NCBI GenBank assembly: GCA_024638465.1
Contig: JAHEKF010000023.1
Location: 1 to 47,432, forward strand
Direction: 5' to 3'
DNA: 47,432 nt
Origin: Rhodospirillaceae bacterium
GTDB taxonomy: Bacteria > Pseudomonadota > Gammaproteobacteria > Steroidobacterales > Rariloculaceae
In this document: in pieces, positions 23,626-34,045 of the stretch
How positions within the stretch are numbered: the first letter of the stretch is position 1
How the letters are laid out: every line of letters starts with the position of its first letter
The notes under the pieces: generated by a model
Seen by the model: only the letters and a program-made list of their open reading frames with translations
Databases searched by the model: none
What the model was told of the DNA's origin: nothing
Position numbers and translations under genes: made by a program

Positions 23626-25338
23626 ATGCCTGTCATCGAGCGAAGGTCGAGTGTCGCTGCAGCCGCGTCATGGCGTTGGCCAACGGACGTGAATCCTGTC
23701 GTGCAGCGGGTGCTCTCCGCCCGACCGATTCAATCGCCCGACGAGATGGAACTGGATCTGGGTCGATTACGACCCGTCGGTGAGTTTGACGCACTGCAGG
23801 GCGCCGTCGACCTGCTGCACCGCCACCGCGAGGATCGCATCGTGATCGTGGGCGACTTCGACGCAGATGGCGCGACCAGCACTGCACTGATGGTTCTTTG
23901 TCTCGCCGATCTCGGTTTTTCCAAGGTTTCCTTCTTCGTGCCGGACAGATTCGAGCTCGGCTACGGTTTGACGCCCGAAGTCGTCGAGCGCGTCCTGGAT
24001 CTCGATCCGAAGCTGCTCGTAACTGTCGACAACGGGGTGACCAGCATTGACGGAGTGCGGGCGGCTCGCGATGCGGGTATCGATGTCCTTGTTACCGATC
24101 ATCACCTTCCGGGCGACGAACTGCCGAACGCCAACGTCATCGTCAATCCGAACCTGGTCGGCGATCCGTTCGCGGGTAAGTGCCTCGCCGGAGTCGGTGT
24201 CGCCTTCTACCTGCTTGCGGAGCTCGGGAGATCGTTGAACAGGCCCGGTTGTGTCGCCGAATATCTGGATCTCGTGGCGCTCGGAACGATGGCGGACCTG
24301 GTACCACTCGATCACAGCAATCGAATATTGATCGGCGAGGGCCTGCGCCGGATTCAGGCCGGTCGCTGCCGGCCGGGGATTCGCGCGCTTTGCGAGGTCA
24401 GCGCCCGATCTTGCGCCGATGTGACGAGCGAAACGCTGGCTTATCAGCTTGCGCCGCGACTCAACGCTGCGGGCCGGCTAGACGACATGGCGATTGGCGT
24501 GCGTTGCCTCACGAGCACATCCGCTGACGAAGCCCGCAAGCTCGCCGTGCGGCTGGACGCACTGAATCGGGAACGACGCTCGATAGAGAAACGAATGCGT
24601 AACGAGGCGGCCGAACTCGTCGATGTGGAGGAGCTGGTCGTTGCCGAAGGGTTGCCACCGGTCGTTTGCCTGCACCGCGACGACTGGCACGAGGGCATCG
24701 TCGGGCTGGTCGCTTCCAGAATCAAAGACCGTTGCCACCGTCCTGTCTTCGCATTCGCCCTGTCGGGTTCCGGCGCGCTGAAAGGGTCCGGTCGATCCAT
24801 ACCCGGGTTCCATCTGCGCGACGCGCTGGCCGAAATCGACGCGGGCTCGCCCGGGCTCATCGAGCGATTCGGAGGGCATGCCATGGCAGCAGGGTTGACG
24901 CTTGGCTGCGACAAACTCGAGCCGTTCCGGGCCGCAATCGAGACGCTCGGGCGCGACCGGCTCGGGCCGGAGCAGCTTGCGCAACGAATTCTGACCGATG
25001 GCGAGCTGAACGCCGACGAGTTGACTGTCGACGTTGCTGCGTCTCTCCGGGATGCCGGTCCGTGGGGTCAGGGATTCCCGGAGCCGTTGTTCGAAGGGCG
25101 CTTCGAACTCGTAAAGCAGCGTGTCGTCGGCGCGAGACATTTAAAGATGACCGTGAAGCTGCCGCAATCGCAGAAACAGTTCGAAGCTATCGCGTTCAAC
25201 CGGCAGTCGGACGGATGGCAAGCGGGTGACCTCCTCACGCTCGTCTATCGACTCGGACTGAACGACTACCATTACGGGCCACCGATTCAACTGATCGTCG
25301 AGTACATCGAGCAAGCGACCGTCTCTTCGCGGCATTGA
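23626..25338 (+). CDS. recJ: Single-stranded-DNA-specific 5'-3' exonuclease RecJ
   Basis: The 570-residue protein is a DHH-family phosphoesterase acting in RecF-pathway recombination and mismatch repair. The catalytic metal motifs are all present: DFDADG (about residue 85), TVDNGV (about 130), VTDHHLPG (about 155) and the C-terminal DHHA1 glycine motif [11 protein letters not shown] (about 420). The C-terminal OB-like domain ends at the stop. Length is normal. It precedes prfB and lysS, the conserved gammaproteobacterial order. Confidence 0.97.
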   Translation: MPVIERRSSVAAAASWRWPTDVNPVVQRVLSARPIQSPDEMELDLGRLRPVGEFDALQGAVDLLHRHREDRIVIVGDFDADGATSTALMVLCLADLGFSKVSFFVPDRFELGYGLTPEVVERVLDLDPKLLVTVDNGVTSIDGVRAARDAGIDVLVTDHHLPGDELPNANVIVNPNLVGDPFAGKCLAGVGVAFYLLAELGRSLNRPGCVAEYLDLVALGTMADLVPLDHSNRILIGEGLRRIQAGRCRPGIRALCEVSARSCADVTSETLAYQLAPRLNAAGRLDDMAIGVRCLTSTSADEARKLAVRLDALNRERRSIEKRMRNEAAELVDVEELVVAEGLPPVVCLHRDDWHEGIVGLVASRIKDRCHRPVFAFALSGSGALKGSGRSIPGFHLRDALAEIDAGSPGLIERFGGHAMAAGLTLGCDKLEPFRAAIETLGRDRLGPEQLAQRILTDGELNADELTVDVAASLRDAGPWGQGFPEPLFEGRFELVKQRVVGARHLKMTVKLPQSQKQFEAIAFNRQSDGWQAGDLLTLVYRLGLNDYHYGPPIQLIVEYIEQATVSSRH

Positions 25339-25408
25339 GTAGCCGTAGGAGCCAACAACCGATTGCGTTATCATTCGCCGCCATTCTCCGGGCTGCCGCG
25401 CGACCAAA

Positions 25409-26504
25409 ATGGAAACGAATCAGGTCAGTACACAGATCACCGACCTCAAGGGCCGCTGCGTTGCCCTCAGGGGGTATCTTTGACTACGACGCGAAGCGGG
25501 AGCGCCTCGAAGAAGTCGACAAGGAACTAGAAGACCCCGGCGTCTGGAGCGACCAGAGTCGCGCTCAGGCCCTGGGCAAGGAGCGGGCCTCGCTCGAGGC
25601 GACGCTGTCAGCGCTGGACACGATCGGATCGACTCTGAGCGATGCGGAGGAACTGCTCGGTCTGGCCGCCGAGGAGGAGGACTCAGGTACGCTCGCCGAT
25701 GTCGAGACCGAAGTTCAGAAGATTGCGCAAGAAGTCGAGAAACTCGAGTTCCGACGAATGTTTGCGGGACCTATGGACGGTCACGACGCGTTTGTCGATA
25801 TTCAGGCCGGATCCGGTGGTACTGAAGCGCAGGACTGGGCCGAAATGCTGTTGCGCATGTACCTGCGCTGGGCAGAGTCGCGCGGATTTGCTGCAGAGAT
25901 TCTCGAGCTCTCTCCCGCCGATATCGCGGGTATCAAGAGCGCGACCGTGAAGCTCAGCGGAGACTACGCTTTCGGCTGGCTCCGTACCGAGACCGGCGTT
26001 CACCGGCTGGTCCGAAAATCGCCGTTCGATGCCGGCCATCGGCGGCATACATCCTTCGCGGCCGTGTTCGTTTCTCCTGAGCTCGACGATGATATCGACA
26101 TAGAGATCGATCCGAGTGACCTCAGAGTCGATGTTTACAGGGCCAGTGGTGCGGGTGGGCAACACGTCAATAAGACGGAATCGGCAGTACGTATCACCCA
26201 TCTGCCGTCCGGTATCGTGGTCCAGTGCCAGAACGATCGCTCGCAGCACAAGAACCGGGCGACGGCGATGGCGCAACTCAAGGCAAAGCTCTACGAACAG
26301 GAGCAGCAGAAGCGTCGCGAGGAAGCAGATGCTCTCGAAGACACTAAAGCTGACATAGGGTGGGGAAGCCAGATACGCTCCTACGTTCTGGATCAATCGC
26401 GGATCAAGGATTTGCGAACCGGATTTGAGACCGGCAATCCGAGCGCGGTGCTCGACGGCGCGCTTGACGGTTTTCTCGAAGAGAGCCTGAAGCAGGGATT
26501 ATAG
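25409..26504 (+). CDS. prfB: Peptide chain release factor 2, programmed +1 frameshift
   Basis: Translation starts at ATG 25409, reads 24 codons ([15 protein letters not shown]...) to an in-frame TGA at 25481-25483, then shifts +1 to continue with GAC at 25482. The joined product has 364 residues, almost exactly the 365 of E. coli RF2. RF2 releases peptides at UGA and UAA. The second frame contains the GGQ catalytic loop [18 protein letters not shown] and the stop-recognition region [10 protein letters not shown] just before it; the latter varies from the canonical SPFDsgxRRHTSF only slightly. Shifting efficiency falls when RF2 is abundant, giving autoregulation. A reading that ignores the shift would give a false N-terminus from 25335. 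lysS starts directly at the next base after the stop. Confidence 0.97.
25469..25484 (+). promoter_or_regulatory. RF2 programmed frameshift site
   Basis: The 16 bases AGGGGGTATCTTTGAC contain an internal Shine-Dalgarno-like AGGGGG, a three-base spacer, the slippery CTT codon and the weakly read stop TGA-C. They equal the textbook E. coli prfB site. They cause ribosomes to slip +1 when RF2 is scarce. Confidence 0.97.
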
Positions 26505-28007
26505 ATGTCTGAAACACAGAACCAGGGCGAGAATCGACTGATAGCCGAGCGGCGGGACAAACTCGCGAAGCTGCGCGATGCGGAGGTCGCGTACCCGAAT
26601 GACTTTCGGCGCGACTCTGTCGCGGGCGAGTTGCATGCTGCGTACGATGAGCATAGTCCCGAATCGCTCGAGCATGAAGCCCCGGTCGTCAGCGTCGCCG
26701 GGCGGATGATGGCGAAGCGCGTGATGGGGAAAGCCAGCTTCGTCAAGATTCAGGACCGCTCGGGTCAGATCCAGCTGTTCATCGAGCGCGATACCGTTTC
26801 TCCGGACGTCTATCAGGCATTTAAATCGTGGGATGTCGGGGACATCGTCGGCGCATCCGGATCTCTCTTCAAGACAAAGACGGGTGAATTATCCGTGCGC
26901 GCAAACGAGCTTCGCCTGCTCGTGAAATCGTTGCGGCCCATGCCCGAGAAATGGCATGGCATAGCAGATCAGGAACTCAAGCTCAGACAACGCTACGTCG
27001 ACCTGATCGTCAGTGAGAAGACACGCGAAGTCTTCAGTCTTCGCATCGAACTGATCCGATTCATGCGATCGTTTCTCGACGCGCTTGATTTTTCCGAAGT
27101 GGAGACGCCGATGATGCAGCCGATCGCGGGAGGAGCGCTCGCTCGCCCGTTCGTAACGCATCACAACGCGCTCGACATGGATCTCTATCTCCGTATTGCG
27201 CCCGAGCTCTACCTGAAGCGGCTTGTTGTCGGCGGTATGGAACGCGTCTATGAAATCAATCGCAGCTTTCGTAACGAGGGCGTTTCAACGCAACACAATC
27301 CTGAGTTCACGATGCTCGAGCTTTACCAGGCGTACGCCGGCTACGCCGACTTCATTCAGCTGACGCAGAACCTCGTTCGCGAGGCAGCCAGGACGTTGCT
27401 CGGAAGCGACCAGGTCGAATATCAGGGTCGCAGTTATGATCTCGGCGCGGCTTTCGAAGAAACGACGGTGGAAGACGCGCTGCTACAGCATAATCCCGAT
27501 CTCACGGCGGATAGTCTGCGCGACGTCGAGAAAATGCGCGTCGCCTGCGAAGCCAATGGTATCGAGACGCGTCCCGAGTTCGGCGCCGGCAAGTTGCAGA
27601 TCGAGTTGTTCGAAAAGACCGTCGAGCAGCATCTTGTCGGACCCGTTTTCGTTACCCGGTACCCGTCCGAAGTCTCGCCTCTGGCCCGATCGAGTGACGC
27701 CGACCCGTTCGTTACCGAGCGTTTCGAGCTGTTCATCGCCGGTCGTGAGATCGCAAATGGATTCTCCGAGCTCAACGACCCCGAAGATCAGGCCGAGCGG
27801 TTCAAAGCGCAGGCGCAGGCGAAATCACGCGGTGATGCGGAAGCGATGTTTTACGATGCGGACTACATCCGGGCGCTCGAATACGGGCTCCCGCCCTCGG
27901 CCGGCCTGGGTATCGGGATCGACCGGCTGGTCATGTTTCTGACCGATTCGGCGTCGATTCGTGACGTTATTCTGTTTCCTCATCTGAAGCCCGAAGCGAA
28001 CGACTGA
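26505..28007 (+). CDS. lysS: Lysyl-tRNA synthetase, class II
   Basis: The 500-residue class II enzyme charges tRNA-Lys. An N-terminal OB-fold anticodon domain (about residues 55-170, [20 protein letters not shown]) is followed by the catalytic domain with motif 1 (around [21 protein letters not shown]), motif 2 ([24 protein letters not shown] region) and motif 3 ([16 protein letters not shown]). Its ATG follows the prfB stop without a gap. The last 41 bases overlap the convergent ygfZ gene. Length matches the family. Confidence 0.97.
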   Translation: MSETQNQGENRLIAERRDKLAKLRDAEVAYPNDFRRDSVAGELHAAYDEHSPESLEHEAPVVSVAGRMMAKRVMGKASFVKIQDRSGQIQLFIERDTVSPDVYQAFKSWDVGDIVGASGSLFKTKTGELSVRANELRLLVKSLRPMPEKWHGIADQELKLRQRYVDLIVSEKTREVFSLRIELIRFMRSFLDALDFSEVETPMMQPIAGGALARPFVTHHNALDMDLYLRIAPELYLKRLVVGGMERVYEINRSFRNEGVSTQHNPEFTMLELYQAYAGYADFIQLTQNLVREAARTLLGSDQVEYQGRSYDLGAAFEETTVEDALLQHNPDLTADSLRDVEKMRVACEANGIETRPEFGAGKLQIELFEKTVEQHLVGPVFVTRYPSEVSPLARSSDADPFVTERFELFIAGREIANGFSELNDPEDQAERFKAQAQAKSRGDAEAMFYDADYIRALEYGLPPSAGLGIGIDRLVMFLTDSASIRDVILFPHLKPEAND

Positions 28008-28917
28008 GACGGTCATCGTAAGGCAGAGACTCGCGCCGCAACGGTGAGCCCGGTTCGGATTCGAGAAAGAGCGGCGATTCCAGGCCAGCTAGCCGAACGA
28101 GTGCAAGCAGCTCGACAGCGTTTTCGGATGCGGCAGCGCGCAACACCTCTCCCACGATTTGACCGCTATCGTCGATGACGGGCGAACCCGTATCGGGTGG
28201 CGTTGCAGACTTCGACGAGAAACGCTGAATTCTGCGCTTCACGCTGCCGAGATTTTGCGTACGCGCGATGATCTCCTGCCCGGGGTAGCAGCCTTTGCCC
28301 GTATCGAGAGCCCCGAGCAGGTCGAGATTCAGCATCTGCGGTACGAAGCGCTCTGCGAATTCGACCGGCAAACTCGGTATTCCGAGCGAAATCTCGGCCG
28401 CCGTGGCTTCGTCTTCAGGGCATTCCGGAAGCCCGGCCGTAAGTGCTTTCAGGGTCTCGTTGGGGCCGATCACATGAATGAGCTCGGGCCCGATCCGCAG
28501 CCATTCGAGTCCACCCCCCGCTGCAGTCCGGCCGGGTTCCGGGCTGAGCTCGACGCCGCCATCGGCGAGCCACTGCGACGAATCGCCAATGAGTGCGCAG
28601 ACGCTCCGGTGCCGGCTGTCGTCGCGAAGGGTAACGTCGTCGCGAAGAACGAATCGCGACAAGTCCGCAACGGTCCTTGCGGCCGATTCTCGCGTTGTGG
28701 TCAGTAGCCAGCCATTCTCGACCCGCAGCAGACGAAACAGCGCTTTCACCTTGCCGGACGGGCTGTGCCATGCACCCAGCGTGAACGACTTCGCCGGCAA
28801 CGCGAGCAGGTCACAGCTTAGCTGCGCATGCAGGAAAGTGCTCGCGTCGCGCCCACCGACCGTCAGAATGGCAGTGTCGCTTAACGTGGCGAGGCAAGGG
28901 ATCGACGACAATGACAT
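27967..28917 (-). CDS. ygfZ: tRNA-modifying folate-binding protein YgfZ
   Basis: From ATG 28917 the product has 316 residues. It has the aminomethyltransferase (GcvT)-like fold and the family's signature cysteine motif [13 protein letters not shown]. YgfZ binds tetrahydrofolate and helps maintain certain iron-sulfur enzymes such as MiaB; the mitochondrial counterpart is IBA57. That is a sensible neighbour for the succinate dehydrogenase operon just upstream. A further in-frame ATG at 28974 would give a 19-residue extension I consider unlikely. The 3' end overlaps lysS by 41 bases in convergent orientation, which constrains both C-termini. Confidence 0.93.
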   Translation of the reverse strand: MSLSSIPCLATLSDTAILTVGGRDASTFLHAQLSCDLLALPAKSFTLGAWHSPSGKVKALFRLLRVENGWLLTTTRESAARTVADLSRFVLRDDVTLRDDSRHRSVCALIGDSSQWLADGGVELSPEPGRTAAGGGLEWLRIGPELIHVIGPNETLKALTAGLPECPEDEATAAEISLGIPSLPVEFAERFVPQMLNLDLLGALDTGKGCYPGQEIIARTQNLGSVKRRIQRFSSKSATPPDTGSPVIDDSGQIVGEVLRAAASENAVELLALVRLAGLESPLFLESEPGSPLRRESLPYDDRLSRSLRASDEETE

Positions 28918-29056
28918 GGTTGCTCGAATTGAATCTGCAGCGCCCCCTTTTAGCAGCTTTCGATGCCGGGTCAAGCATCTTGCGATCCGGTTGAGCTCGC
29001 CGCCGGGCCGTGACGATCAGGATGCGGAATTCGCGTAAATCTGGCAGACTTGCGTC

Positions 29057-29236
29057 ATGCGAAAAACGCAGAAAGAGGGCTCCGGAGCCACAGAGAAAGC
29101 GCTTCCGGAGTCGGTAGCCGCGGGCCGGCAAGAACCCGAAGAGAATACCAGGCCGAAAGAGATCGGTGGTCCGAAAGGGGCCGAGCCGACTCGGTATGGC
29201 GACTGGGAACGTGCCGGCCGCTGTATCGATTTCTAG
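29057..29236 (+). CDS. SDHAF4-like succinate dehydrogenase assembly factor (DUF1674)
   Basis: This 59-residue reading frame is easily missed because of its size. Its C-terminus carries the diagnostic DUF1674/SDHAF4 block: IGGPKGAEPTRYGDWERAGR followed by CIDF at the very end, nearly identical to the human mitochondrial protein's tail. The N-terminal 35 residues are charged and probably disordered. SDHAF4 binds flavinylated SdhA and promotes its union with SdhB, protecting the cell from stray oxidation. It lies 51 bases upstream of sdhC on the same strand and so probably begins the operon. The ribosome site is weak. Confidence 0.92.
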   Translation: MRKTQKEGSGATEKALPESVAAGRQEPEENTRPKEIGGPKGAEPTRYGDWERAGRCIDF

Positions 29237-29287
29237 CAATGAGCCGTTCTGCGACTCTCGTTTCACCCTAAATCAAGGAATGTAGCT

Positions 29288-29668
29288 ATGGACAGGGTCG
29301 AACGGCCTTTGTCACCGCACCTGCAGGTTTACCGCCCTCAGATCACGAGTGTGCTGTCGATAGTGCATCGTGCGACTGGCGTCGGGCTTTCAGCCGGTCT
29401 GGTGGTACTCGTGTACTGGCTCGTGGCACTGGCCAGCGGCTCCGCCGCCTATGATGCGGCGGCTGCGATTCTCGGCTCCGGTTGGCTCAAATTCTGCTAC
29501 GCCGGCTGGTCTTTCTGCTTTTTTTATCATCTTGCGAACGGAATCAGGCATCTGATGTGGGATATCGGACTCGGTTTCGAAATGAAGCAGATCAATGCGA
29601 GCGGTTGGCTCGTATTGATCGTTGCATCGATCGCGACTGTCGCATTCCTTTTCGCTGCGATCCTGTAG
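29288..29668 (+). CDS. sdhC: Succinate dehydrogenase cytochrome b556 subunit
   Basis: The 126-residue membrane anchor has three transmembrane helices. The N-terminus RPLSPHLQVYRPQITSVLSI with SIVHRATG is the conserved quinone-site signature. FYHLANGIRHLMWD in helix 2 supplies the haem b histidine. With SdhD it anchors the SdhAB catalytic dimer in the inner membrane and passes electrons to ubiquinone. AAGGA lies eight bases ahead of ATG 29288. sdhD follows after ten bases. Confidence 0.97.
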   Translation: MDRVERPLSPHLQVYRPQITSVLSIVHRATGVGLSAGLVVLVYWLVALASGSAAYDAAAAILGSGWLKFCYAGWSFCFFYHLANGIRHLMWDIGLGFEMKQINASGWLVLIVASIATVAFLFAAIL

Positions 29669-29678
29669 GAGTGACCCA

Positions 29679-30065
29679 GTGAGTCTCGTTACACCGTTAA
29701 ATCGCGTTCTCGGCCTCGGTTCCGCCAAGGAGGGCGTCGAGCACTGGTGGGGGCAGCGCCTTTCCGCAGTCGCGCTCGTGGTCCTGGGCCTCTGGTTCGT
29801 TCTCGCGCTGATACGGCTCGAGGACATGAGCTATGCGAGCGTTGTCGACTGGTTGCAGGCCCCGGTCGCGAGCATTCTGATGATCCTGAGCCTGCTTACC
29901 GCGATCTATCATTCGAAGCTCGGCGTGCAGATGGTTGTCGAGGATTATGTGCATCAGCCCGCACTGAAAGTTTCCACGCTGGTTCTTTCTGTGTTCATTC
30001 ACATTGCTGCGGCCGTCGCAGGCGTGTTCGCGGTACTGAAGATCGCGCTGGGAGCCGTCGGATGA
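29679..30065 (+). CDS. sdhD: Succinate dehydrogenase hydrophobic membrane anchor
   Basis: GTG 29679, with TAGGAG eight bases upstream, starts a 128-residue protein with three transmembrane helices. The N-terminal segment ([19 protein letters not shown]) and [18 protein letters not shown] carry the residues expected for the quinone pocket and haem histidine. It pairs with SdhC. The stop overlaps the sdhA start (ATGA), coupling translation of anchor and flavoprotein. Confidence 0.95.
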   Translation: MSLVTPLNRVLGLGSAKEGVEHWWGQRLSAVALVVLGLWFVLALIRLEDMSYASVVDWLQAPVASILMILSLLTAIYHSKLGVQMVVEDYVHQPALKVSTLVLSVFIHIAAAVAGVFAVLKIALGAVG

Positions 30066-31849
30066 GCGGTGACTACGAGTTTATCGATCACAGTTACGAC
30101 GTCGTCGTTGTTGGCGCCGGCGGTGCCGGGCTTCGGGCAACTCTCGGGCTCGCGGAGCAAGGCTTGTCGACGGCCTGTATCACTAAAGTCTTCCCAACGC
30201 GCAGCCATACCGTCGCAGCGCAGGGCGGGATCAGCGCTGCGCTCGGGAATATGGGCGAGGACGACTGGCGCTGGCATATGTACGATACGGTCAAGGGATC
30301 GGACTGGCTCGGTGACCAGGATGCGATCGCATATATGTGTAAAGTCGCTCCGGCTTCCGTGCTGGAGCTCGAACACTACGGCGTGCCATTTTCGCGAACT
30401 GAGGAGGGCCTGATCTATCAGCGCCCCTTTGGCGGAATGACCACGCATTTTGGCGAGGGTACGGCACAGCGGACCTGCGCCGCCGCGGACCGCACCGGGC
30501 ACGCGATGCTGCATACGCTCTACCAGCAGTCGCTGAAGCACGATGCGGAATTCTATATCGAATATTTCGCCGTCGACCTGATCATGGAAGACGGTGTTTG
30601 CCGCGGTGTCGTTGCTCTCGACCTGGCCGAAGGCCGTCTGCATCGTTTCCAGGCCAAGTCCGTAATACTTGCAACGGGCGGTTACGGACGCGCCTACTTC
30701 TCCTGTACCTCGGCGCATATTTGTACCGGTGACGGCAATGCGATGGTCCTGAGGGCCGGCTTGCCCTTGCAGGACCTCGAGTTCGTGCAGTTCCATCCGA
30801 CCGGCATCTATGGCCCGGGCATGCTCATCACGGAAGGGTCGCGTGGTGAAGGCGGTTATCTGACCAACTCGGAAGGCGAGCGCTTCATGGAGCGCTACGC
30901 GCCGAATGCCAAAGACCTGGCCTCTCGCGATGTCGTCAGCCGCTCGATAACGATCGAGATTCGTGAGGGCCGTGGTGTCGGTCCGGACAAGGACCATGTG
31001 TATCTTCATCTGGAGCATCTCGGCACCGATGTCATCGAAGAACGCCTCCCCGGAATTGCCGAGACAGCCAAGATCTTCGCGGGTGTCGACGTCACGAAAG
31101 AGCCGATCCCGGTGCTGCCGACAGTCCACTACAACATGGGCGGCGTGCCGACGAACTATCACGGGGAAGTCGTGACCGCGGACGACAACGGTGAGGAGCA
31201 GATCGTTCCCGGATTGATGGCGGTTGGCGAGGCGGGTTGTGTCTCGGTGCACGGCGCGAACCGGCTCGGGTCGAATTCGTTGATCGATCTCGTCGTGTTC
31301 GGACGCGCCGCTGCGATTCGCTGTGGCGAGCTCATCAAGCCCGGCGAAGGTGACCGCCCGCTGGCCGAAAATGCGGGTTCCGAGGCGGTCGAGCGCATCG
31401 ACAGGCTCAGAAATGCGAACGGCTCGAAGTCGACGGCAGATCTTCGGCTCGCTATGCAGCGCGTGATGCAGAATCACGCGGCCGTGTTCCGTACCGGGGA
31501 ATCGCTACAGGAGGGAATCGACCTGCTGGAGCCGATTTTCGCGGCTTTCGATGACGTTTCCGTTGCGGATCGGTCGCTGATCTGGAATACGGATCTCATC
31601 GAGACGATCGAGCTCGAGAATCTGCTGTTGCAGGCCATGGGGACGATCAAGTCGGCGGCGAACCGGACCGAGAGCCGTGGCGCGCAGGCTCGCGAGGATT
31701 ATCCGGATCGCGACGACGAGAACTGGATGAAGCATACGCTCTGCTGGGTTTCCGATGACGGTGAGGTTCGTTTCGGCGATCGTGCAGTGCAAACGGATAC
31801 GCTTACGGACGAAGTCGAAGCTATCCCGCCGAAGGCGCGGACCTACTAG
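30062..31849 (+). CDS. sdhA: Succinate dehydrogenase flavoprotein subunit
   Basis: ATG 30062 (ATGA overlap with sdhD) gives 595 residues, the usual length; the frame stays open upstream but only as an antiphase of sdhD. It has the FAD dinucleotide fold [19 protein letters not shown], the flavinylation histidine in [11 protein letters not shown], the substrate site HPTGIYGPG and the capping-domain arginine region, and [20 protein letters not shown]. It oxidises succinate to fumarate in the TCA cycle and complex II, on the cytoplasmic face of the membrane. Confidence 0.98.
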   Translation: MSGDYEFIDHSYDVVVVGAGGAGLRATLGLAEQGLSTACITKVFPTRSHTVAAQGGISAALGNMGEDDWRWHMYDTVKGSDWLGDQDAIAYMCKVAPASVLELEHYGVPFSRTEEGLIYQRPFGGMTTHFGEGTAQRTCAAADRTGHAMLHTLYQQSLKHDAEFYIEYFAVDLIMEDGVCRGVVALDLAEGRLHRFQAKSVILATGGYGRAYFSCTSAHICTGDGNAMVLRAGLPLQDLEFVQFHPTGIYGPGMLITEGSRGEGGYLTNSEGERFMERYAPNAKDLASRDVVSRSITIEIREGRGVGPDKDHVYLHLEHLGTDVIEERLPGIAETAKIFAGVDVTKEPIPVLPTVHYNMGGVPTNYHGEVVTADDNGEEQIVPGLMAVGEAGCVSVHGANRLGSNSLIDLVVFGRAAAIRCGELIKPGEGDRPLAENAGSEAVERIDRLRNANGSKSTADLRLAMQRVMQNHAAVFRTGESLQEGIDLLEPIFAAFDDVSVADRSLIWNTDLIETIELENLLLQAMGTIKSAANRTESRGAQAREDYPDRDDENWMKHTLCWVSDDGEVRFGDRAVQTDTLTDEVEAIPPKARTY

Positions 31850-31885
31850 CGCGGCCGACCACCAACGAGGCACTGAGGACTACCG

Positions 31886-32668
31886 ATGGCAAAGTTCACG
31901 CTCCCAGCGAATTCGAAAGTTACGCGTGGCCGGGCCTTTCCCGCAGGCAGCGACGCGACCAATACACGAGAATTCGTTGTGTACAGGTTCGATCCGGCGA
32001 GCGGCGAAAATCCGCGGCTCGATACTTATCATGTCGATATGGATCGTTGCGGGCCGATGGTGCTCGACGCACTCATCAAAATCAAAAACGAAATCGACCC
32101 GACTCTGACTTTTCGTCGTTCCTGCCGTGAAGGCATATGCGGTTCCTGCGCGATGAATATCGACGGTACCAATTCACTCGCTTGCCTGAAGTCGATCGAT
32201 GATTGCAACGGGGCGGTCAAGATATACCCGCTGCCGCACATGTCGGTCGTCAAGGATCTCGTGCCGGACCTGACCAACTTCTACGCGCAATATGCTTCGG
32301 TCAAGCCCTGGCTCGAGACACAGACGCCCCCGCCGCCGGATCGCGAGCGGCTGCAATCGAAGGAAGATCAGGAGAAGATCAATTCGCCGTCGGCCTGCAT
32401 TCTCTGCGCCTGCTGTTCGACGGCCTGTCCGAGCTACTGGTGGAATTCCGATCGTTATCTCGGCCCTGCTGCGTTGTTGCAGGCTTATCGCTGGATCGTC
32501 GATAGCCGCGACGAAGCCACGGGCGAGCGACTCGATGCGCTCGAAGACCCGTTCCGGCTCTACCGTTGCCACACGATCCTGAATTGTACGAGCGCTTGTC
32601 CGAAGGATCTGAATCCCGGTCGCGCGATTGCTGAAATCAAGAAGCTCATGACCGAGCGACGTCACTAA
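31886..32668 (+). CDS. sdhB: Succinate dehydrogenase iron-sulfur subunit
   Basis: The 260-residue protein carries the electron wire of complex II: the [2Fe-2S] ligands in [16 protein letters not shown] and its later cysteine, the [4Fe-4S] site [14 protein letters not shown], and the [3Fe-4S] cysteines in the C-terminal third ([18 protein letters not shown]). The N-terminus has an extra 20 or so residues relative to E. coli SdhB, as in alphaproteobacterial and mitochondrial proteins. GAGGA stands six bases ahead of ATG 31886. Confidence 0.98.
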   Translation: MAKFTLPANSKVTRGRAFPAGSDATNTREFVVYRFDPASGENPRLDTYHVDMDRCGPMVLDALIKIKNEIDPTLTFRRSCREGICGSCAMNIDGTNSLACLKSIDDCNGAVKIYPLPHMSVVKDLVPDLTNFYAQYASVKPWLETQTPPPPDRERLQSKEDQEKINSPSACILCACCSTACPSYWWNSDRYLGPAALLQAYRWIVDSRDEATGERLDALEDPFRLYRCHTILNCTSACPKDLNPGRAIAEIKKLMTERRH

Positions 32669-32677
32669 CATCCGTGT

Positions 32678-32923
32678 ATGTCTGACGAGGCCGCGAAGCT
32701 CCGTTGGCGCTGCCGCCGGGGGATGCGGGAGCTGGACGCCATTCTGAAGAATTTTCTCGCGACGACCTACGATTCGCTCGACGACGAGGATAAGGCGCGA
32801 TTCAGCGCATTATTGGAGCTTCCCGATCCCGATCTGCACGCTTATCTTGTCGGCAGGAATTCTCCCGCCGATGCGCCCCTCGAACGATTACTCGCCCGAA
32901 TTCGGGCGGATTTTCACGCTTAG
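32678..32923 (+). CDS. sdhE: FAD assembly factor SdhE
   Basis: The 81-residue protein shows the SdhE signature RRGMRELDAIL, including the RGxxE motif required to promote covalent FAD attachment to SdhA, and the following helix LDDEDKARFSALLELPDPDL. It belongs to the SdhE/Sdh5 (YgfY/CptB) family. It follows sdhB by nine bases. The 3' end overlaps the ygfX-like gene by 53 bases. Confidence 0.96.
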   Translation: MSDEAAKLRWRCRRGMRELDAILKNFLATTYDSLDDEDKARFSALLELPDPDLHAYLVGRNSPADAPLERLLARIRADFHA

Positions 32924-33332
32924 ACCGCGGTCGTCAAGGTTGCTATGTGCCTGGTGGTGGGTGCTGCACTGCGTCGCCGGCAGCGGCGGCCTGTTGCTGC
33001 CGGTCGTGGGCGCTTTTCGGCTCCTCGTGGTCGCCGCCGTCGTGCTGCATGCGGTCTGCTGCCCGCCGCGCCGGCCGCCACGCTGGGTCGGTCATGCGAA
33101 CGGCGTCTGGTCGCTGCCGGGTCATCGCGGCGTGCCGCTGATCGCGGCCCGGGGGACCTGCGCTGGCAGCTGGTGGGTCGCGCTCGTGCTCGGCCCACCG
33201 GGCAGACGAACCCGGCTGCTGCTGCTTCGGGATCAGCTGGAGGCGCGCGAATGGCGGCTATTGAAAGCCGCGCTGCGGGACAGCAATCCCGCGGTTGGCA
33301 ACGCTCGCGAGGCTCAAAGCGCTGTAGAATAG
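32871..33332 (+). CDS. ygfX: YgfX/CptA-like membrane protein
   Basis: ATG 32871, lying inside sdhE in another frame, gives 153 residues; TTG 32847 is an alternative. It has two hydrophobic helices near residues 25-65 (about WWWVLHCVAG through VVLHAVCC), and the C-terminal LLLLRDQLEAREWRLLKAAL matches the end signature of YgfX proteins. In E. coli YgfX partners SdhE (originally described as a toxin pair acting on cytoskeletal proteins), and the two are almost always adjacent. Sequence conservation is weak, so position contributes to the call. Confidence 0.75.
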   Translation: MRPSNDYSPEFGRIFTLRPRSSRLLCAWWWVLHCVAGSGGLLLPVVGAFRLLVVAAVVLHAVCCPPRRPPRWVGHANGVWSLPGHRGVPLIAARGTCAGSWWVALVLGPPGRRTRLLLLRDQLEAREWRLLKAALRDSNPAVGNAREAQSAVE

Positions 33333-33410
33333 GGATTAAGTTGAATTCGGTCACAAATCGGGCGCGAGGACGGTCTACTCCCCCCGAACAGGTCGAACTT
33401 TTGGTGTTTT

Positions 33411-34031
33411 ATGGGGTCTACCGAAAAGGATACTAAGCAGCCCGCGGCAGAGCGTCCGCAGAGTGAGCGTGCGGCCGATCTGGCGCTGATTAAACGGGTA
33501 CAGCAGGGCGACAAGTCATCGTTCGACTTGCTGGTGATTAAGTATCAGCACAAGATTATCAAGCTGATAATGAGGTATGTAAGAGATCCGTCGGAAGCAC
33601 TCGATGTGGCCCAGGAAGCTTTCATCAAAGCGTATCGAGCGGCGCCGTCGTTTCGGGGGGATAGCGCTTTTTACACGTGGCTATATCGTATTGCGATCAA
33701 TACCGCGAAAAATCATCTGGTTTCCGCTGGCCGGCGTCCGGCATACTACGACCTGGACTTGCAGGATCCGGAGCAATACGAAGTCTTTGCGAAACTCAAG
33801 GATCTGGACACGCCCGAAGCGTTAACCCTGTCGGAGGAGATCAGGCAGACCGTCAATAAGGCGATACACGACTTGCCGGAGGACCTTCGTACGGCGATCC
33901 TGTTACGTGAGATCGAAGGTATGAGCTACGAAGAGATTGCGCAGACCATGGAATGTCCCGTAGGCACTGTGCGATCGAGAATTTTCAGAGCGAGAGAGTC
34001 GATCGACAAGCGAATCAGCCCTCTGCTCTAA
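33411..34031 (+). CDS. rpoE: RNA polymerase sigma-E/AlgU factor
   Basis: The 206-residue ECF sigma factor has region 2 (FDLLVIKYQHKIIKLIMRYV through ALDVAQEAFIKAYRA and FRGDSAFYTWLYRIAINTAK) and region 4 (LPEDLRTAILLREIEGMSYE, PVGTVRSRIFRAR), almost identical to RpoE/AlgU. It has about 15 extra N-terminal residues compared with E. coli. It directs the envelope-stress regulon. Directly downstream are its anti-sigma factor, the RseB-type regulator and RseC, a complete regulatory set. ATG 33411 has only a weak ribosome site. Confidence 0.97.
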   Translation: MGSTEKDTKQPAAERPQSERAADLALIKRVQQGDKSSFDLLVIKYQHKIIKLIMRYVRDPSEALDVAQEAFIKAYRAAPSFRGDSAFYTWLYRIAINTAKNHLVSAGRRPAYYDLDLQDPEQYEVFAKLKDLDTPEALTLSEEIRQTVNKAIHDLPEDLRTAILLREIEGMSYEEIAQTMECPVGTVRSRIFRARESIDKRISPLL

Positions 34032-34045
34032 GGTTGAGATAGAAG

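Noticed and set aside
29747..30061. N-terminal extension of the sdhA frame
   Set aside because: The frame is open through sdhD but the ATGA overlap start at 30062 gives the normal SdhA length and N-terminus.
33395..33420. Sigma-E-like promoter GAACTT-N16-TCTA for rpoE
   Set aside because: The putative -10 lies beyond the ATG at 33411, so the transcript would miss the start codon, and no in-frame ATG, GTG or TTG lies shortly downstream. Autoregulation may still use another site.
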